Notes: generated from the letters alone by a model not told the origin. A stretch of DNA of 64,000 nucleotides from Falsiroseomonas sp050563535 (GCF_050563535.1 NZ_JBNXUO010000010.1:1-64000); one strand, 5' to 3'; shown: positions 34,529-43,050, numbered from the stretch's first letter. Translations and numbers: made by a program.

Positions 34529-36259
34529 TCAGACGGCCGCCGCGTCCACCACCCGCCGCGCTTCCCGCAGCGCCGCCACGTAGCGGTTCCGCCCGCGCAT
34601 CATCTGCGTCTTCGCGAAGCCCAGCATCTGGCCGGAATGGCGGCGCAGATCCGTGGCGACCGCCAGGCAGGGCAGGGGCGGCGCGGTGTAGGCGGGGTCA
34701 TGCGTGAAGCGCGGCCCGGTGGTGAAGTTGACCGGCACCAGGATGCGCGCCAGCCGCTTCATCGCGGCATTGGCGCGCGGCGCGGGCGCCGCGGCCAGCT
34801 TCGGCAGCGCGTCGCGCAACGCGCGCGTCGCCTCCAGCGCCGGCGTCAGGTCGGCATGGGCGCCGGCGGCGCTCGCGTAGCGTTCGACCGTCGCCAGGAA
34901 TTCCTCCGCCGTCGCCGCGAAGTCGTAGGGCAGGCGTTCCGGCTGCGTGACGCGCAGGACCGACAGCAGGTAGATGCGGATGTCCCGCAGCAGGTTGTCG
35001 CGGTCCGCGATCTCGATCGTGTCGTTCTCGGTGTGCCAGGCGATGTTGCCGCCGCAGCCCGAGACCTCGTAGTAGCCCTTCTCCGCCAGCAGCGCCTTCG
35101 GCATGGTGGAACTCAGCATGTAGAAGCCCGTGATGCCGATGTTGGAGAAGCTGTAGTCGCCGGCCTGCTTCGGCCGCTTGGTGGCGAAGGGCGCGCCCGG
35201 CGCCACCGCCCCGATCGCGGCTTCCACCAGGGCGCGCGTCTCCGACATGGTGGTGGTGTCGTGGAAGCTCGACGCCCAGCGGCATCCCGGGCTGTCGCAG
35301 TTCACCTGCGCCACGCAATGCTCGTCCAGCTCGATCGCGAAGGCGTCCGCGTACCAGGTGCTGCCGGCGTAGCGGCCGGTGGAATGGCCGGGCCACCAGC
35401 AGATGCGCACGCCCCGCCGCAGCGCCGTGCGGTTGGCCCAGAGCACGCGCGCGATCTCCAGCAGCGCCGCGTTGCCGGTGGCGTTGTCGCCGACGCCGAC
35501 ATCCCAGCTGTCGTAGTGGCCGTGCAGCAGCACGAAGTCCCCGGTGCCGTCGGTGCCGGGGATGTCCACCACCGGCACGGCCTGGGGGAACAGGCCCTCC
35601 AGCAGTTCGCTCCGCATCGTCGCGCTGCCGCCGGCCTCCGCCACACGCCGCAGCGCCTCGCCCGAGGCCCTGTTCACCGTCGCCATCGGGATCTTCGGCT
35701 TGCGCGGCAGGTCGTCGAGGTCGGGCGTGCCCCAGATGGTGGTGCAGGTGCCCCAGTGGACATCGACGCCCGGATTGGCGGCGATCACGCCGACCCCGCC
35801 CCATTCCTCGACCAGGGAGGCGATGGCCGGGTTGCCGAAGCCCTCGGTCAGCAGGATCTTCCCCGCCACCTTCGCCCGCGCCTCCGCCTCGTCCCGCACC
35901 GCGCCGCCGAACAGCTCCCCGATGTCGCGGGAGTAGGACCGCAACGCCTGCGGGTTCGCCGGCAGGTGGACCAGCGGAGCCGTCCGCCCCTCCGGCACCG
36001 GGAGAGAGGAGGTGGGCGGCTTCGCCCGGTGGACCACGCCCCCCGCCTCGACCGAGGCCGAGAGCGGCACGGCCAGGTAGATCTCCGGCATGTGGACCGT
36101 GACGGGAATGCCGAGCGCGCGCAGGCGGTCGGCGATCATCGCCCCGCCGCGGTTCACATCCTCCGGCATCCAGCGCGGCGTGCGGGAGAAGGCCTCCACC
36201 AGTTCCCACGGCACGTCCAGCCCGCACTGGTCCAGCAGCCGCCGCTCGAACCCATCCAT
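34529..36259 (-). CDS. Second M28-fold protein lacking the catalytic Glu-Glu
   Basis: A 576-aa paralogue of the neighbouring M28 protein. It has GHYDSWD (His248, Asp250), GDNATGN (Asp258), NCDSPG (Asp322) and AWHTEND (His409). The usual Glu-Glu stretch reads GHSTGRYAGS (291-300). No signal peptide is seen, so it is probably cytosolic. The ATG at 36259 opens the conserved N-terminus (MDGFERRLLDQCGLDVP). It is the first gene of the minus-strand peptide cluster; a 94-bp featureless gap separates it from the other M28 gene. The two proteins could form a heteromer. Confidence 0.82.
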   Translation of the reverse strand: MDGFERRLLDQCGLDVPWELVEAFSRTPRWMPEDVNRGGAMIADRLRALGIPVTVHMPEIYLAVPLSASVEAGGVVHRAKPPTSSLPVPEGRTAPLVHLPANPQALRSYSRDIGELFGGAVRDEAEARAKVAGKILLTEGFGNPAIASLVEEWGGVGVIAANPGVDVHWGTCTTIWGTPDLDDLPRKPKIPMATVNRASGEALRRVAEAGGSATMRSELLEGLFPQAVPVVDIPGTDGTGDFVLLHGHYDSWDVGVGDNATGNAALLEIARVLWANRTALRRGVRICWWPGHSTGRYAGSTWYADAFAIELDEHCVAQVNCDSPGCRWASSFHDTTTMSETRALVEAAIGAVAPGAPFATKRPKQAGDYSFSNIGITGFYMLSSTMPKALLAEKGYYEVSGCGGNIAWHTENDTIEIADRDNLLRDIRIYLLSVLRVTQPERLPYDFAATAEEFLATVERYASAAGAHADLTPALEATRALRDALPKLAAAPAPRANAAMKRLARILVPVNFTTGPRFTHDPAYTAPPLPCLAVATDLRRHSGQMLGFAKTQMMRGRNRYVAALREARRVVDAAAV

Positions 36260-36388
36260 CCCGCGATCCCCCGACCAGTCCCACCTTCGGGTGAGGCTCG
36301 CACCGGATGGCCGGGGCGGGAAGGGCCGAGCCATCGTTGCGCGCGCATTTTCCCCGCCGCGGCGCATGGGCGCCGGCCGGAAATGCGC

Positions 36389-36394
36389 TAGCCT
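36389..36394 (+). promoter_or_regulatory. -10-like box seven bases before an ATG (possible leaderless start)
   Basis: TAGCCT fits the TAnnnT form and ends 7 nt before the ATG at 36402, so transcription could begin at the start codon itself. No clear -35 or Shine-Dalgarno is seen. The remaining divergent gap (36260-36401) shows no gene. Confidence 0.3.
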
Positions 36395-36401
36395 CGGGGT
36401 C

Positions 36402-37745
36402 ATGCAGATCACCCGCCGCGCCGCCCTGCTCTCCGCCCTCGCCCTGGCCGCCCCGCGCGGCGCCCGCGCCCAGCCGCCGCTGCCGCCGGTGCTGTTCGTC
36501 CACGGCAACGGGGACCACGCCGCCTTGTGGATGACGACGCTGTGGCGCTGGGAGAGCAACGGCTGGCCGCGCGATCGCCTGATGGCGGTGAACATGCCGG
36601 ACCCGCTGGCGCGCGACGACGACGCGGTGCCCCAGCCCGGCCGCAGCGGCAGCGCCGAGCAGACGGACCGCCTGGCCGCCTTCGCCGAGGAACTGCGCCG
36701 CCGCACCGGCAGCCCGCGCATCGCCGCCATCGGCAATTCCCGCGGCGGCTATCCGATCCGCGACCTCGCGGCGCATCGGGGCGGCGGCGCCGGCCTCTCC
36801 CATGCCGTGCTCTGCGGCACGCCGAACCGCGGCGTCTATGACTGGCCGGAAATCCGCAACCGCGAGTTCAACGCGAACAGCGACTTCCTCCGCCGCCTGA
36901 ACGGCGGGACGACGGATGTGGTGCCGGGGACGGAGTTCCTGACGCTGCGGAGCGACGCCAACGACGTCTTCGCCCAGCCCCGCGCCATCTGGTCCCCCAC
37001 GCCGGACCGGCCGACGGGCACCGACGTGGACGGGCCGGAGCTGCGGGGCGCCACCAACCTCGTCCTGCCCGGGCTCGACCACCGGGAGGTCGCCTATCAC
37101 TGGCGCGCCTTCCGGGAACAGTTCCGCTTCATCGCCGGGCGGGAGCCCGCGACCCTGGCCGTGACGGCGGAGGCCGAGCCGGTGCTGGACGGGCTCGTCA
37201 CCTCGACCCGCGGCGGCCCGGCGACCAACCGGCCGGTCACCGGCGCGGTGGTGGAGGTCTGGCGCGTCCATCCCGCCACTGCCGAGCGCATCGGGGAGGA
37301 ACCGCTGCACCGGGAGACGACGGGCGCCGACGGCAGCTGGGGCCCGGTGACGGTCGCGCCGGACTGGTCGCTGGAATTCGTGATCGCCGCGCCGGACCAC
37401 CCGGTGACCCATTCCTATCGCGGGCCCTATCCCCGGTCCTCCGATGTGGTCCATCTGCGCCCCGCCCGGCCGCTGACGGCGGCGGAGCGCGAGTCGGGCG
37501 GCGGCGTGCTGCTGTTCACCCGCCCGCGCGGCTATTTCGGCATCCCGCGCGACGTGGTCCTGGTGGATGGCCGCCAGCCGCCGGAACTGCGCCCCGGCGT
37601 CGCCATCGCCGCCACCGCCACGCTGCGGCTGCCGGCGGCGGAACTCGGCCGGCCGGTCCCCTGCATCTTCAACGAGGAGCGCGTGGTCGCCCGCGCCTGG
37701 CCGGCGGCCGAGAACCGGATCGCGGTGGCCGAACTCACCTGGTGA
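36402..37745 (+). CDS. Secreted alpha/beta hydrolase with a C-terminal beta domain
   Basis: A 447-aa protein with an Arg-Arg signal (MQITRRAALLSALALAAPRG, cleavage near ARA-Q), so it is exported to the periplasm or beyond. The hydrolase domain has the oxyanion-side VLFVHGNGDHAALW, nucleophile elbow GNSRGG and a candidate histidine in LPGLDHREVAYH. From about residue 260 a beta-rich domain (NRPVTGAVVEVWRV, GADGSWGPVTV) resembles transthyretin/Cna-B-like modules found in secreted esterases and lipases. Substrate is unknown; an ester polymer or lipid is plausible. The downstream gene starts 53 bp later. Confidence 0.82.
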   Translation: MQITRRAALLSALALAAPRGARAQPPLPPVLFVHGNGDHAALWMTTLWRWESNGWPRDRLMAVNMPDPLARDDDAVPQPGRSGSAEQTDRLAAFAEELRRRTGSPRIAAIGNSRGGYPIRDLAAHRGGGAGLSHAVLCGTPNRGVYDWPEIRNREFNANSDFLRRLNGGTTDVVPGTEFLTLRSDANDVFAQPRAIWSPTPDRPTGTDVDGPELRGATNLVLPGLDHREVAYHWRAFREQFRFIAGREPATLAVTAEAEPVLDGLVTSTRGGPATNRPVTGAVVEVWRVHPATAERIGEEPLHRETTGADGSWGPVTVAPDWSLEFVIAAPDHPVTHSYRGPYPRSSDVVHLRPARPLTAAERESGGGVLLFTRPRGYFGIPRDVVLVDGRQPPELRPGVAIAATATLRLPAAELGRPVPCIFNEERVVARAWPAAENRIAVAELTW

Positions 37746-37798
37746 TCCCGGCCGGCCCTGGCGCGTTGGCCCCGCGCATCAAGCCCGAGGAGACGAGG

Positions 37799-38179
37799 AT
37801 GGCCGAGACGAAGGAAGACCTGCCCGCTGCCGCCGGCCATGTGGCGCGGTCCTATCCGGAGGTCTATCGCGCCTTCGCCAGCCTGGGCGCCGCCTGTTCC
37901 GAAGCCGGCCCCATCTCCGGCGAGACGCTGCGGCTGGTGAAGCTGGCCCTGGCCATCGGCGCCTGGTCGGAAGGCGGCACCCATTCCCATTGCCGCCGCG
38001 CGATGGAGGAAGGGATCGCGCCCGAGGCGCTGAAGCAGGTCGCGCTGCTGGCCATCCCGACGCTGGGCTTCCCGCGCGCTGTTGCCGCGCTGACCTGGAT
38101 CGAGGACATCACGGACCCGGGGACGTCACGGTCTGGGACGCCGCGGTCCGGGACGCCGCGGTCCGGGACGCCGCGCTGA
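37799..38179 (+). CDS. Carboxymuconolactone decarboxylase/AhpD-like protein with a repeat-derived tail
   Basis: A 126-aa protein with the CMD/AhpD helical core: FASLGAACSEAGPISGETLRLVKLALAIG, GGTHSHCRRAMEEG and EALKQVALLAIPTLGFP. The CxxC of redox-active AhpD is not complete; only one Cys is seen in SHCRRA. The last 20 residues (GTSRS then GTPRS units) come from four 15-bp tandem repeats and look like an added tail. ATG 37799 has GAGGAGACGAGG upstream and is preferred over a GTG at 37742. The gene converges on the next one with no gap. Confidence 0.82.
   Translation: MAETKEDLPAAAGHVARSYPEVYRAFASLGAACSEAGPISGETLRLVKLALAIGAWSEGGTHSHCRRAMEEGIAPEALKQVALLAIPTLGFPRAVAALTWIEDITDPGTSRSGTPRSGTPRSGTPR
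38120..38179. repeat. Four 15-bp tandem repeats forming a gene's 3' end
   Basis: Units start at 38120, 38135, 38150 and 38165. The consensus is GGGACGCCGCGGTCC; the first unit carries four substitutions, and the last ends in CTGA, which supplies the stop codon. The period is a multiple of three, so copy-number change would lengthen or shorten the protein tail without a frameshift. Confidence 0.85.
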
Positions 38180-39355
38180 TCAGGCGGCCTCGCCGGCCGC
38201 CCAGCCGCTCGACCAGGCCCATTGGAAATTGTAGCCGCCGAGCCAGCCGGTGACGTCCACCGCCTCGCCTATGGCGAACAGCCCCGGCACCGCCTTCGCC
38301 TCCATGCTGCGGGAGGAGAGCGCGGCGGTGTCGATGCCGCCGAGCGTCACCTCGGCCTTGGCATAGCCCTCCGTCCCGCTCGGCTTCAGCTGCCAGGCCT
38401 TCAGCATGGCGCCGAGCCGGCGGAGATCGGCGTCGCCGGTCTCGCCGATCGGGCGCGGGGGGAGGTGCTGCGCGGCCAGCGCCCCGGCCAGCCGCGCGGG
38501 CAACATCTCGGCCAGCACGGTGCGCGATTCCGCGCGCGGGCGGCCGCGCTTCGCCGCCAGCAGCAGGGCGGGTGCGTCGCGGTCCGGCAGCAGGTCGAGC
38601 GTGACGGGCTGCCCTTCCCGCCAGTAGGAGGAGGCCTGCAGGATGGCCGGGCCCGACAGGCCGCGATGGGTGAACAGCATCGCTTCCCGGAAGGCCGCGC
38701 GGCCGCAGCGCGCGACGGCATCGAGCGCGACGCCGGCGAGCGGGCGCATCAGCTCCAGCAGCGAATCGCCGAAGGTCAGCGGCACCAGCGCCGGGCGGCA
38801 TTCGGTCAGCGCCAGGCCGAAGCGCTGCGCGATGTCGTACGCGAGCCCCGTCGCGCCCATCTTCGGGATGGAGAGGCCACCGGTGGCCAGCACCAGGCTC
38901 TGCGCCGTGAACTCCCCATGGCCGGTCGCGATGCGGAAGCGGTCCGCGCGCGTGACGTCGGTGACGCGATGGCCGAGCCGCAGGTCCACCCCCGCCGCGG
39001 CGCATTCCGCCAGCAGCATCGCCACGATCTGCCGCGCCGACCCGTCGCAGAACAGCTGTCCCAGCGTCTTCTCGTGGAAGGCGATGCGATGCTTGCGCAC
39101 CAGCTCCACGAAGTCCTGCGCGGTGTAGCGCGCCAGGGCGGAGCGCGCGAAATGCGGGTTGCCCGACAGGAAGCGGTCCGGCACGCAGCCCGTGTTGGTG
39201 AAGTTGCAGCGCCCGCCGCCGGAGATGAGGATCTTCTTCCCCGCCTCCTCGGCATGGTCGAGCAACAGCACGCTCCGCCCGCGCTGGCCCGCGCGCATCG
39301 CGCAGAACAGCCCCGCCGCCCCGGCGCCGAGCACAACGACATCGTAGTCCGTCAT
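38180..39355 (-). CDS. NAD(P)/FAD-dependent oxidoreductase, HI0933/BaiN family
   Basis: A 391-aa flavoprotein with N-terminal VLGAGAAGLFCAMRAGQRG, KILISGGGRCNFTN, LATGGLSIPKMGATGLAYDIA and C-terminal AIGEAVDVTGWLGGYNFQWAWSSG, the hallmark set of the HI0933-like family. Length (about 390-410) is normal. Characterised members include BaiN-type reductases; most are uncharacterised. Its stop codon abuts the stop of the convergent CMD-like gene. The next flavoprotein gene lies 1 bp upstream, so the two are co-transcribed. Confidence 0.9.
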   Translation of the reverse strand: MTDYDVVVLGAGAAGLFCAMRAGQRGRSVLLLDHAEEAGKKILISGGGRCNFTNTGCVPDRFLSGNPHFARSALARYTAQDFVELVRKHRIAFHEKTLGQLFCDGSARQIVAMLLAECAAAGVDLRLGHRVTDVTRADRFRIATGHGEFTAQSLVLATGGLSIPKMGATGLAYDIAQRFGLALTECRPALVPLTFGDSLLELMRPLAGVALDAVARCGRAAFREAMLFTHRGLSGPAILQASSYWREGQPVTLDLLPDRDAPALLLAAKRGRPRAESRTVLAEMLPARLAGALAAQHLPPRPIGETGDADLRRLGAMLKAWQLKPSGTEGYAKAEVTLGGIDTAALSSRSMEAKAVPGLFAIGEAVDVTGWLGGYNFQWAWSSGWAAGEAA

Positions 39356-39356
39356 C

Positions 39357-41003
39357 TCAGGCGGCCTGTGCCTGCGCCTGGGCCAGCATCCGGCGCGCCA
39401 GTGCCTCCGCCACGCGGATGCCGTCCACGCCGGCGGAATAGATGCCGCCGGCATAACCCGCGCCTTCCCCGGCGGGGTAGAGCCCGCCGGTGTTGAGGCT
39501 CTGGAAATCCGCGCCGCGCGGGATGCGGAGGGGGGAGGAGGTGCGCGTCTCCACCCCCGTCATCACCGCATCCGCCATGTCGAAGCCGCGGATCTGGCGG
39601 CCGAAGGCGGGCAGCGCCTCGCGGATCGCGCCCACCACGAAATCCGGCAGGCAGAGCGACAGGTCGGTCGGCGTCACGCCGGGCTTGTAGCTGGGCTCCA
39701 CGGCGCCGAGCGCGGTGGAGGCGCGGCCCTCGAGGAAGTCCCCCACGCGCTGCGCCGGCGCGCGGTAGCCGCCGCCGCCGGCCGCAAAGGCCCGTTCCTC
39801 CCAGTGGCGCTGGAAGTCGATGCCGGCGAGCGGCCCGCCGGGATAGTCCGCGGGGTCGATGCCCACGACGATGCCGGCATTGGCGTTGCGCTCCGCGCGC
39901 AGGTACTGGCTCATCCCGTTGGTCACCACGCGCCCCGCCTCGCTCGTGGCGGCGACCACGGTGCCGCCGGGACACATGCAGAAGGAATAGGTGCTGCGGC
40001 CATTGGCGCCGTGATGCACCAGCTTGTAGTCGGCGGGGCCGAGGATGGGGTGGCGCGCGCAGTCGCCGTAGCGGGCGCGGTCGATCAGGCCCTGCGGATG
40101 CTCGATCCGCACGCCGATGCTGAACGGCTTCTGCTCCATCGCGACGCCGCGCGCATGCAGCATCGCGAAGCCGTCCCGCGCGGAGTGGCCGAGCGCGAGG
40201 ATGACGTGCCGCGCCGCCAGGGTCGCGCCGTCCTCCAGCACCAGGCCGCGGAGGTCCCGCGTGCCGTCGCGCCTCTCCTCGATGTCGAGGTCGACGACCT
40301 TCGCGCCGAACCGGTACTCGCCGCCCAGCGCCTCGATCTTGGCGCGCAGGCCTTCCGCCACCGTGACCAGGCGGAAGGTGCCGATATGCGGCTTGGAGAC
40401 GAACAGGATCTCCTCCGGCGCGCCGGCGGCGACGAATTCCTCCATCAGCTTGCGGCCGTAGTTCAGCGGGTCCTTGATGCCGGAATAGAGCTTCCCGTCG
40501 GAGAACAGGCCGGCCCCGCCCTCGCCATACTGGACGTTGCTCTCCTCGGTCAGCACGCCGCGGCGCCAGAGCGCCCAGGTGTCCTTCGTGCGTTCCCGCA
40601 CCGCCTTGCCGCGTTCCAGCAGGATGGGCCGGAAGCCCATCTCGGCCAGCACCAGCGTGGCCATCAGCCCGCAGGGGCCGGCGCCGACCACCACCGGGCG
40701 TTCCGCCAGGCCGTCCGGCGCCCGCGCCACCGGGCGGTAGCGGATGTCGGGGGAGGGGGCGAGCGTGCGCGCCAGCTGCCGGTCGCGCTGTGCGCGCCGC
40801 AGCACCCCCGCCTCGTCCGCCAGCCGCAGGTCGAGCGTGTAGACCAGCTCGATCGCGGATTTCCGCCGAGCGTCCCAGCCGCGGCGAGCCACCGAGAGCC
40901 CGAGCAGCTCCCCCTCCCGCAGGCCAAGCCGATCCTTCACCGCCGCCTCGATCGCGCCCTCGGCGTGGTCCAGCGGCAGCTTCACTTCCGTCAGGCGCAG
41001 CAT
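39357..41003 (-). CDS. FAD-dependent dehydrogenase (COG2509-like flavoprotein)
   Basis: A 548-aa protein: an N-terminal ~95-residue domain (MLRLTEVKLPLDHAEGAIEAA), then a Rossmann FAD site VVVGAGPCGLMATLVLAEMG, NVQYGEGGAGLFSDGKLYSG, HVILALGHSARD, SFCMCPGGTVV, and LYPAGEGAGYAGGIYSAGVDG near the C-terminus. This arrangement is common in bacterial uncharacterised NAD-utilising dehydrogenases. GAGGG precedes the ATG. It probably forms one transcript with the HI0933-type gene downstream; substrate is unknown. Confidence 0.88.
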   Translation of the reverse strand: MLRLTEVKLPLDHAEGAIEAAVKDRLGLREGELLGLSVARRGWDARRKSAIELVYTLDLRLADEAGVLRRAQRDRQLARTLAPSPDIRYRPVARAPDGLAERPVVVGAGPCGLMATLVLAEMGFRPILLERGKAVRERTKDTWALWRRGVLTEESNVQYGEGGAGLFSDGKLYSGIKDPLNYGRKLMEEFVAAGAPEEILFVSKPHIGTFRLVTVAEGLRAKIEALGGEYRFGAKVVDLDIEERRDGTRDLRGLVLEDGATLAARHVILALGHSARDGFAMLHARGVAMEQKPFSIGVRIEHPQGLIDRARYGDCARHPILGPADYKLVHHGANGRSTYSFCMCPGGTVVAATSEAGRVVTNGMSQYLRAERNANAGIVVGIDPADYPGGPLAGIDFQRHWEERAFAAGGGGYRAPAQRVGDFLEGRASTALGAVEPSYKPGVTPTDLSLCLPDFVVGAIREALPAFGRQIRGFDMADAVMTGVETRTSSPLRIPRGADFQSLNTGGLYPAGEGAGYAGGIYSAGVDGIRVAEALARRMLAQAQAQAA

Positions 41004-41040
41004 CGATCCCTCAACCCGCCCCGGCCCCTTGCCCCCGAAC

Positions 41041-41070
41041 CCGCCCCGTCCCGCGGGCGGGGTGGGGCGG
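41041..41070 (-). terminator. GC-rich inverted repeat downstream of the alcohol dehydrogenase gene
   Basis: CCGCCCC (41041-41047) pairs with GGGGCGG (41064-41070), and the loop contains a further CCCGCGGG palindrome. It lies about 30 bp past the stop of the class III alcohol dehydrogenase and before the next minus-strand start. There is no T run. Confidence 0.4.
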
Positions 41071-41097
41071 AGGGGGTGCGGGGCGCGGCGCGACGAC

Positions 41098-42213
41098 TTA
41101 GTAGACGACCACCGACCGGATCGATTCGCCCCGCTCCATCAGCTCGAAGCCGTGGTTGATCCGGTCCAGCGGCATCACATGGGTGATCAGGCTGTCGATG
41201 TCGATCTTCCCCTGCATGTACCAGTCCACGATCTTCGGCACGTCGGTCCGCCCGCGCGCGCCCCCGAAGGCCGTGCCCTTCCAGACCCGGCCGGTGACGA
41301 GCTGGAAGGGGCGGGTCGCGATCTCCTGCCCCGCGCCGGCGACGCCGATGATGATGCTCTCCCCCCAGCCGCGATGCGTGCATTCCAGGGCCTGGCGCAT
41401 CACCTGGACGTTGCCGATGCATTCGAAGCTGAAATCGGCGCCGCCGCCGGTCAGGTCGACGATCGCCTGCACCACCTTGTCGCGGCCGATCGCGTCGGGG
41501 TTGATGAAGTCCGTCATGCCGAACTTCCGGGCCATCTCCTCACGCCCCGGGTTCAGGTCGATGCCGATGATGCGGTCGGCCCCGACCATCCGCGCGCCCT
41601 GGATGACGTTCAGCCCGATGCCGCCCAGGCCGAACACCGCCACGTTGGCGCCCGGCCAGACCTTCGCGGTGTTGATCACCGCGCCGATGCCGGTGGTGAC
41701 GCCGCAGCCGATGTAGCAGATCTTCTCGAAGGGCGCGTCGTCGCGCACCTTCGCGAGCGCGATCTCCGGCAGGATGGTGAAGTTCGCGAAGGTGGAGCAG
41801 CCCATGTAGTGCATCACCTGCGTCCCCTCGCAGGAGAAGCGGCTGCTGCCGTCCGGCATCACCCCCTTGCCCTGGGTGCCGCGGATGGCGGTGCAGAGGT
41901 TGGACCGCTGCGACAGGCAGGTCTTGCACTGCCGGCATTCCGGTGTGTACAGCGGAATGACGTGGTCGCCCGGCTTCACGCTGGTGACGCCGGCCCCCAC
42001 TTCCCGCACGATCCCAGCGCCCTCATGCCCCAGGATGGCGGGGAACAGCCCTTCGGGGTCGGCGCCCGACAGGGTGTAGAGGTCGGTGTGGCAGAGCCCG
42101 GTGGCCTTCACCTCCACCAGCACCTCGCCGGCCCTCGGGCCGCCGATCTCGACATCCATCACCTGCAGGGGCTTGCCGGCTGCCCAGGCCACGGCGGCGC
42201 GCGTCTTCATCAT
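41098..42213 (-). CDS. frmA: S-(hydroxymethyl)glutathione dehydrogenase / class III alcohol dehydrogenase
   Basis: A 371-aa zinc alcohol dehydrogenase. Class III landmarks are TGLCHTDLYTLSGADPEG, GHEGAGIV, structural-zinc cysteines in CRQCKTCLSQRSNLC, the NAD-binding GLGGIGLNVIQGARM, and GTAFGGARGRTDVP, which is highly typical of glutathione-dependent formaldehyde dehydrogenase. It oxidises S-hydroxymethylglutathione in formaldehyde detoxification and can reduce S-nitrosoglutathione. GAGGAGTGG precedes the ATG. No S-formylglutathione hydrolase gene (frmB) is next to it. Confidence 0.94.
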   Translation of the reverse strand: MMKTRAAVAWAAGKPLQVMDVEIGGPRAGEVLVEVKATGLCHTDLYTLSGADPEGLFPAILGHEGAGIVREVGAGVTSVKPGDHVIPLYTPECRQCKTCLSQRSNLCTAIRGTQGKGVMPDGSSRFSCEGTQVMHYMGCSTFANFTILPEIALAKVRDDAPFEKICYIGCGVTTGIGAVINTAKVWPGANVAVFGLGGIGLNVIQGARMVGADRIIGIDLNPGREEMARKFGMTDFINPDAIGRDKVVQAIVDLTGGGADFSFECIGNVQVMRQALECTHRGWGESIIIGVAGAGQEIATRPFQLVTGRVWKGTAFGGARGRTDVPKIVDWYMQGKIDIDSLITHVMPLDRINHGFELMERGESIRSVVVY

Positions 42214-42336
42214 CCACTCCTCGATGCCGCCCCCATTGTGCGGCGGCCGGCGGCGCGCGTCACGGGGCGGGGGCATCCCGGGGGGCGCACCCGATCGCGT
42301 CTTGCGCTCCGCCGGCCGGCGCGCCATGCCGGGGGG

Positions 42337-43050
42337 ATGCGCATCCTCCTCCTCAACGCCAACACGACCGAGGCCATCACCGGCACGCTGGTCGCCATGG
42401 CGCAGTCCATGGCGCCGCCCGGCACCCGCTTCGTCGGCGCCACCGGCCGCTTCGGCGCGCGCTACATCGCCAGCCGCGCGGCCTCCGCCATCGCGGCCCA
42501 TGCGGCGCTCGATGCCTATGCGGCCCACGGCGCGGGCTGCGACGCGGTGCTGCTGGCCTGCTTCGGCGACCCTGGGCTCGACGCCCTGCGGGAGGTCGCG
42601 CCGGTGCCGGTGGTGGGCCTGGCGGACGCCTCGGCCGAGGCCGCCTGCCGCATCGGGCGGCGCTTCGGCGTGGTGACCGGCGGCGCCGCCTGGGGCCCGA
42701 TGCTGACCGAGTTCTTCGCCGGCCGGGGCCTTGCCGCGCGCCTGGCGGGGGTGCGCACCGTAGCACCTTCCGGCGGCGACATCGCCCGCGACCCGGAAGG
42801 TGCGGTCGCGCTGCTGGCCGAAGCCTGCCGCGCCAGCGTGGAAGTGGACGGGGCGGATGTGGTCGTGCTCGGCGGCGCCGGCCTTGCCGGCCTCGCGCCG
42901 AAGCTGGAGGGGCGGGTGCCCGCGCCGGTGCTCTGTTCCGTCGCCACCGGCATCCGCGCCGTGATGGATGCCGCGCGCGTGCCGCCGCCGGCGCGCGCGG
43001 GGATGGAAACGGTCGGCCTCTCGCCGGAGCTTGCCGCGCTACTCGCGTGA
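42337..43050 (+). CDS. Asp/Glu/hydantoin racemase family protein with the second catalytic Cys replaced
   Basis: A 237-aa protein of the aspartate/glutamate/hydantoin racemase family: N-terminal MRILLLNANTTEAITGTL, first catalytic Cys75 in LLACFGDPGL, and the second motif VVLGGAGLAGLAP, where family members normally have LGC-AG. Gly180 replaces the second Cys of the two-base mechanism. It could be an inactive binding protein, a decarboxylase/isomerase-like variant, or a one-Cys enzyme. It stands divergent from frmA and overlaps the convergent TVP38-like gene by 12 bp. Hydantoin racemase function would fit the HyuAB genes elsewhere in the window, but the missing Cys argues for caution. Confidence 0.85.
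   Translation: MRILLLNANTTEAITGTLVAMAQSMAPPGTRFVGATGRFGARYIASRAASAIAAHAALDAYAAHGAGCDAVLLACFGDPGLDALREVAPVPVVGLADASAEAACRIGRRFGVVTGGAAWGPMLTEFFAGRGLAARLAGVRTVAPSGGDIARDPEGAVALLAEACRASVEVDGADVVVLGGAGLAGLAPKLEGRVPAPVLCSVATGIRAVMDAARVPPPARAGMETVGLSPELAALLA

Noticed and set aside
37742..37798. GTG start overlapping the hydrolase stop for the AhpD-like gene
   Set aside because: It adds a low-complexity 19-residue lead, whereas ATG 37799 has a strong GAGGAG ribosome site and matches where family proteins begin.
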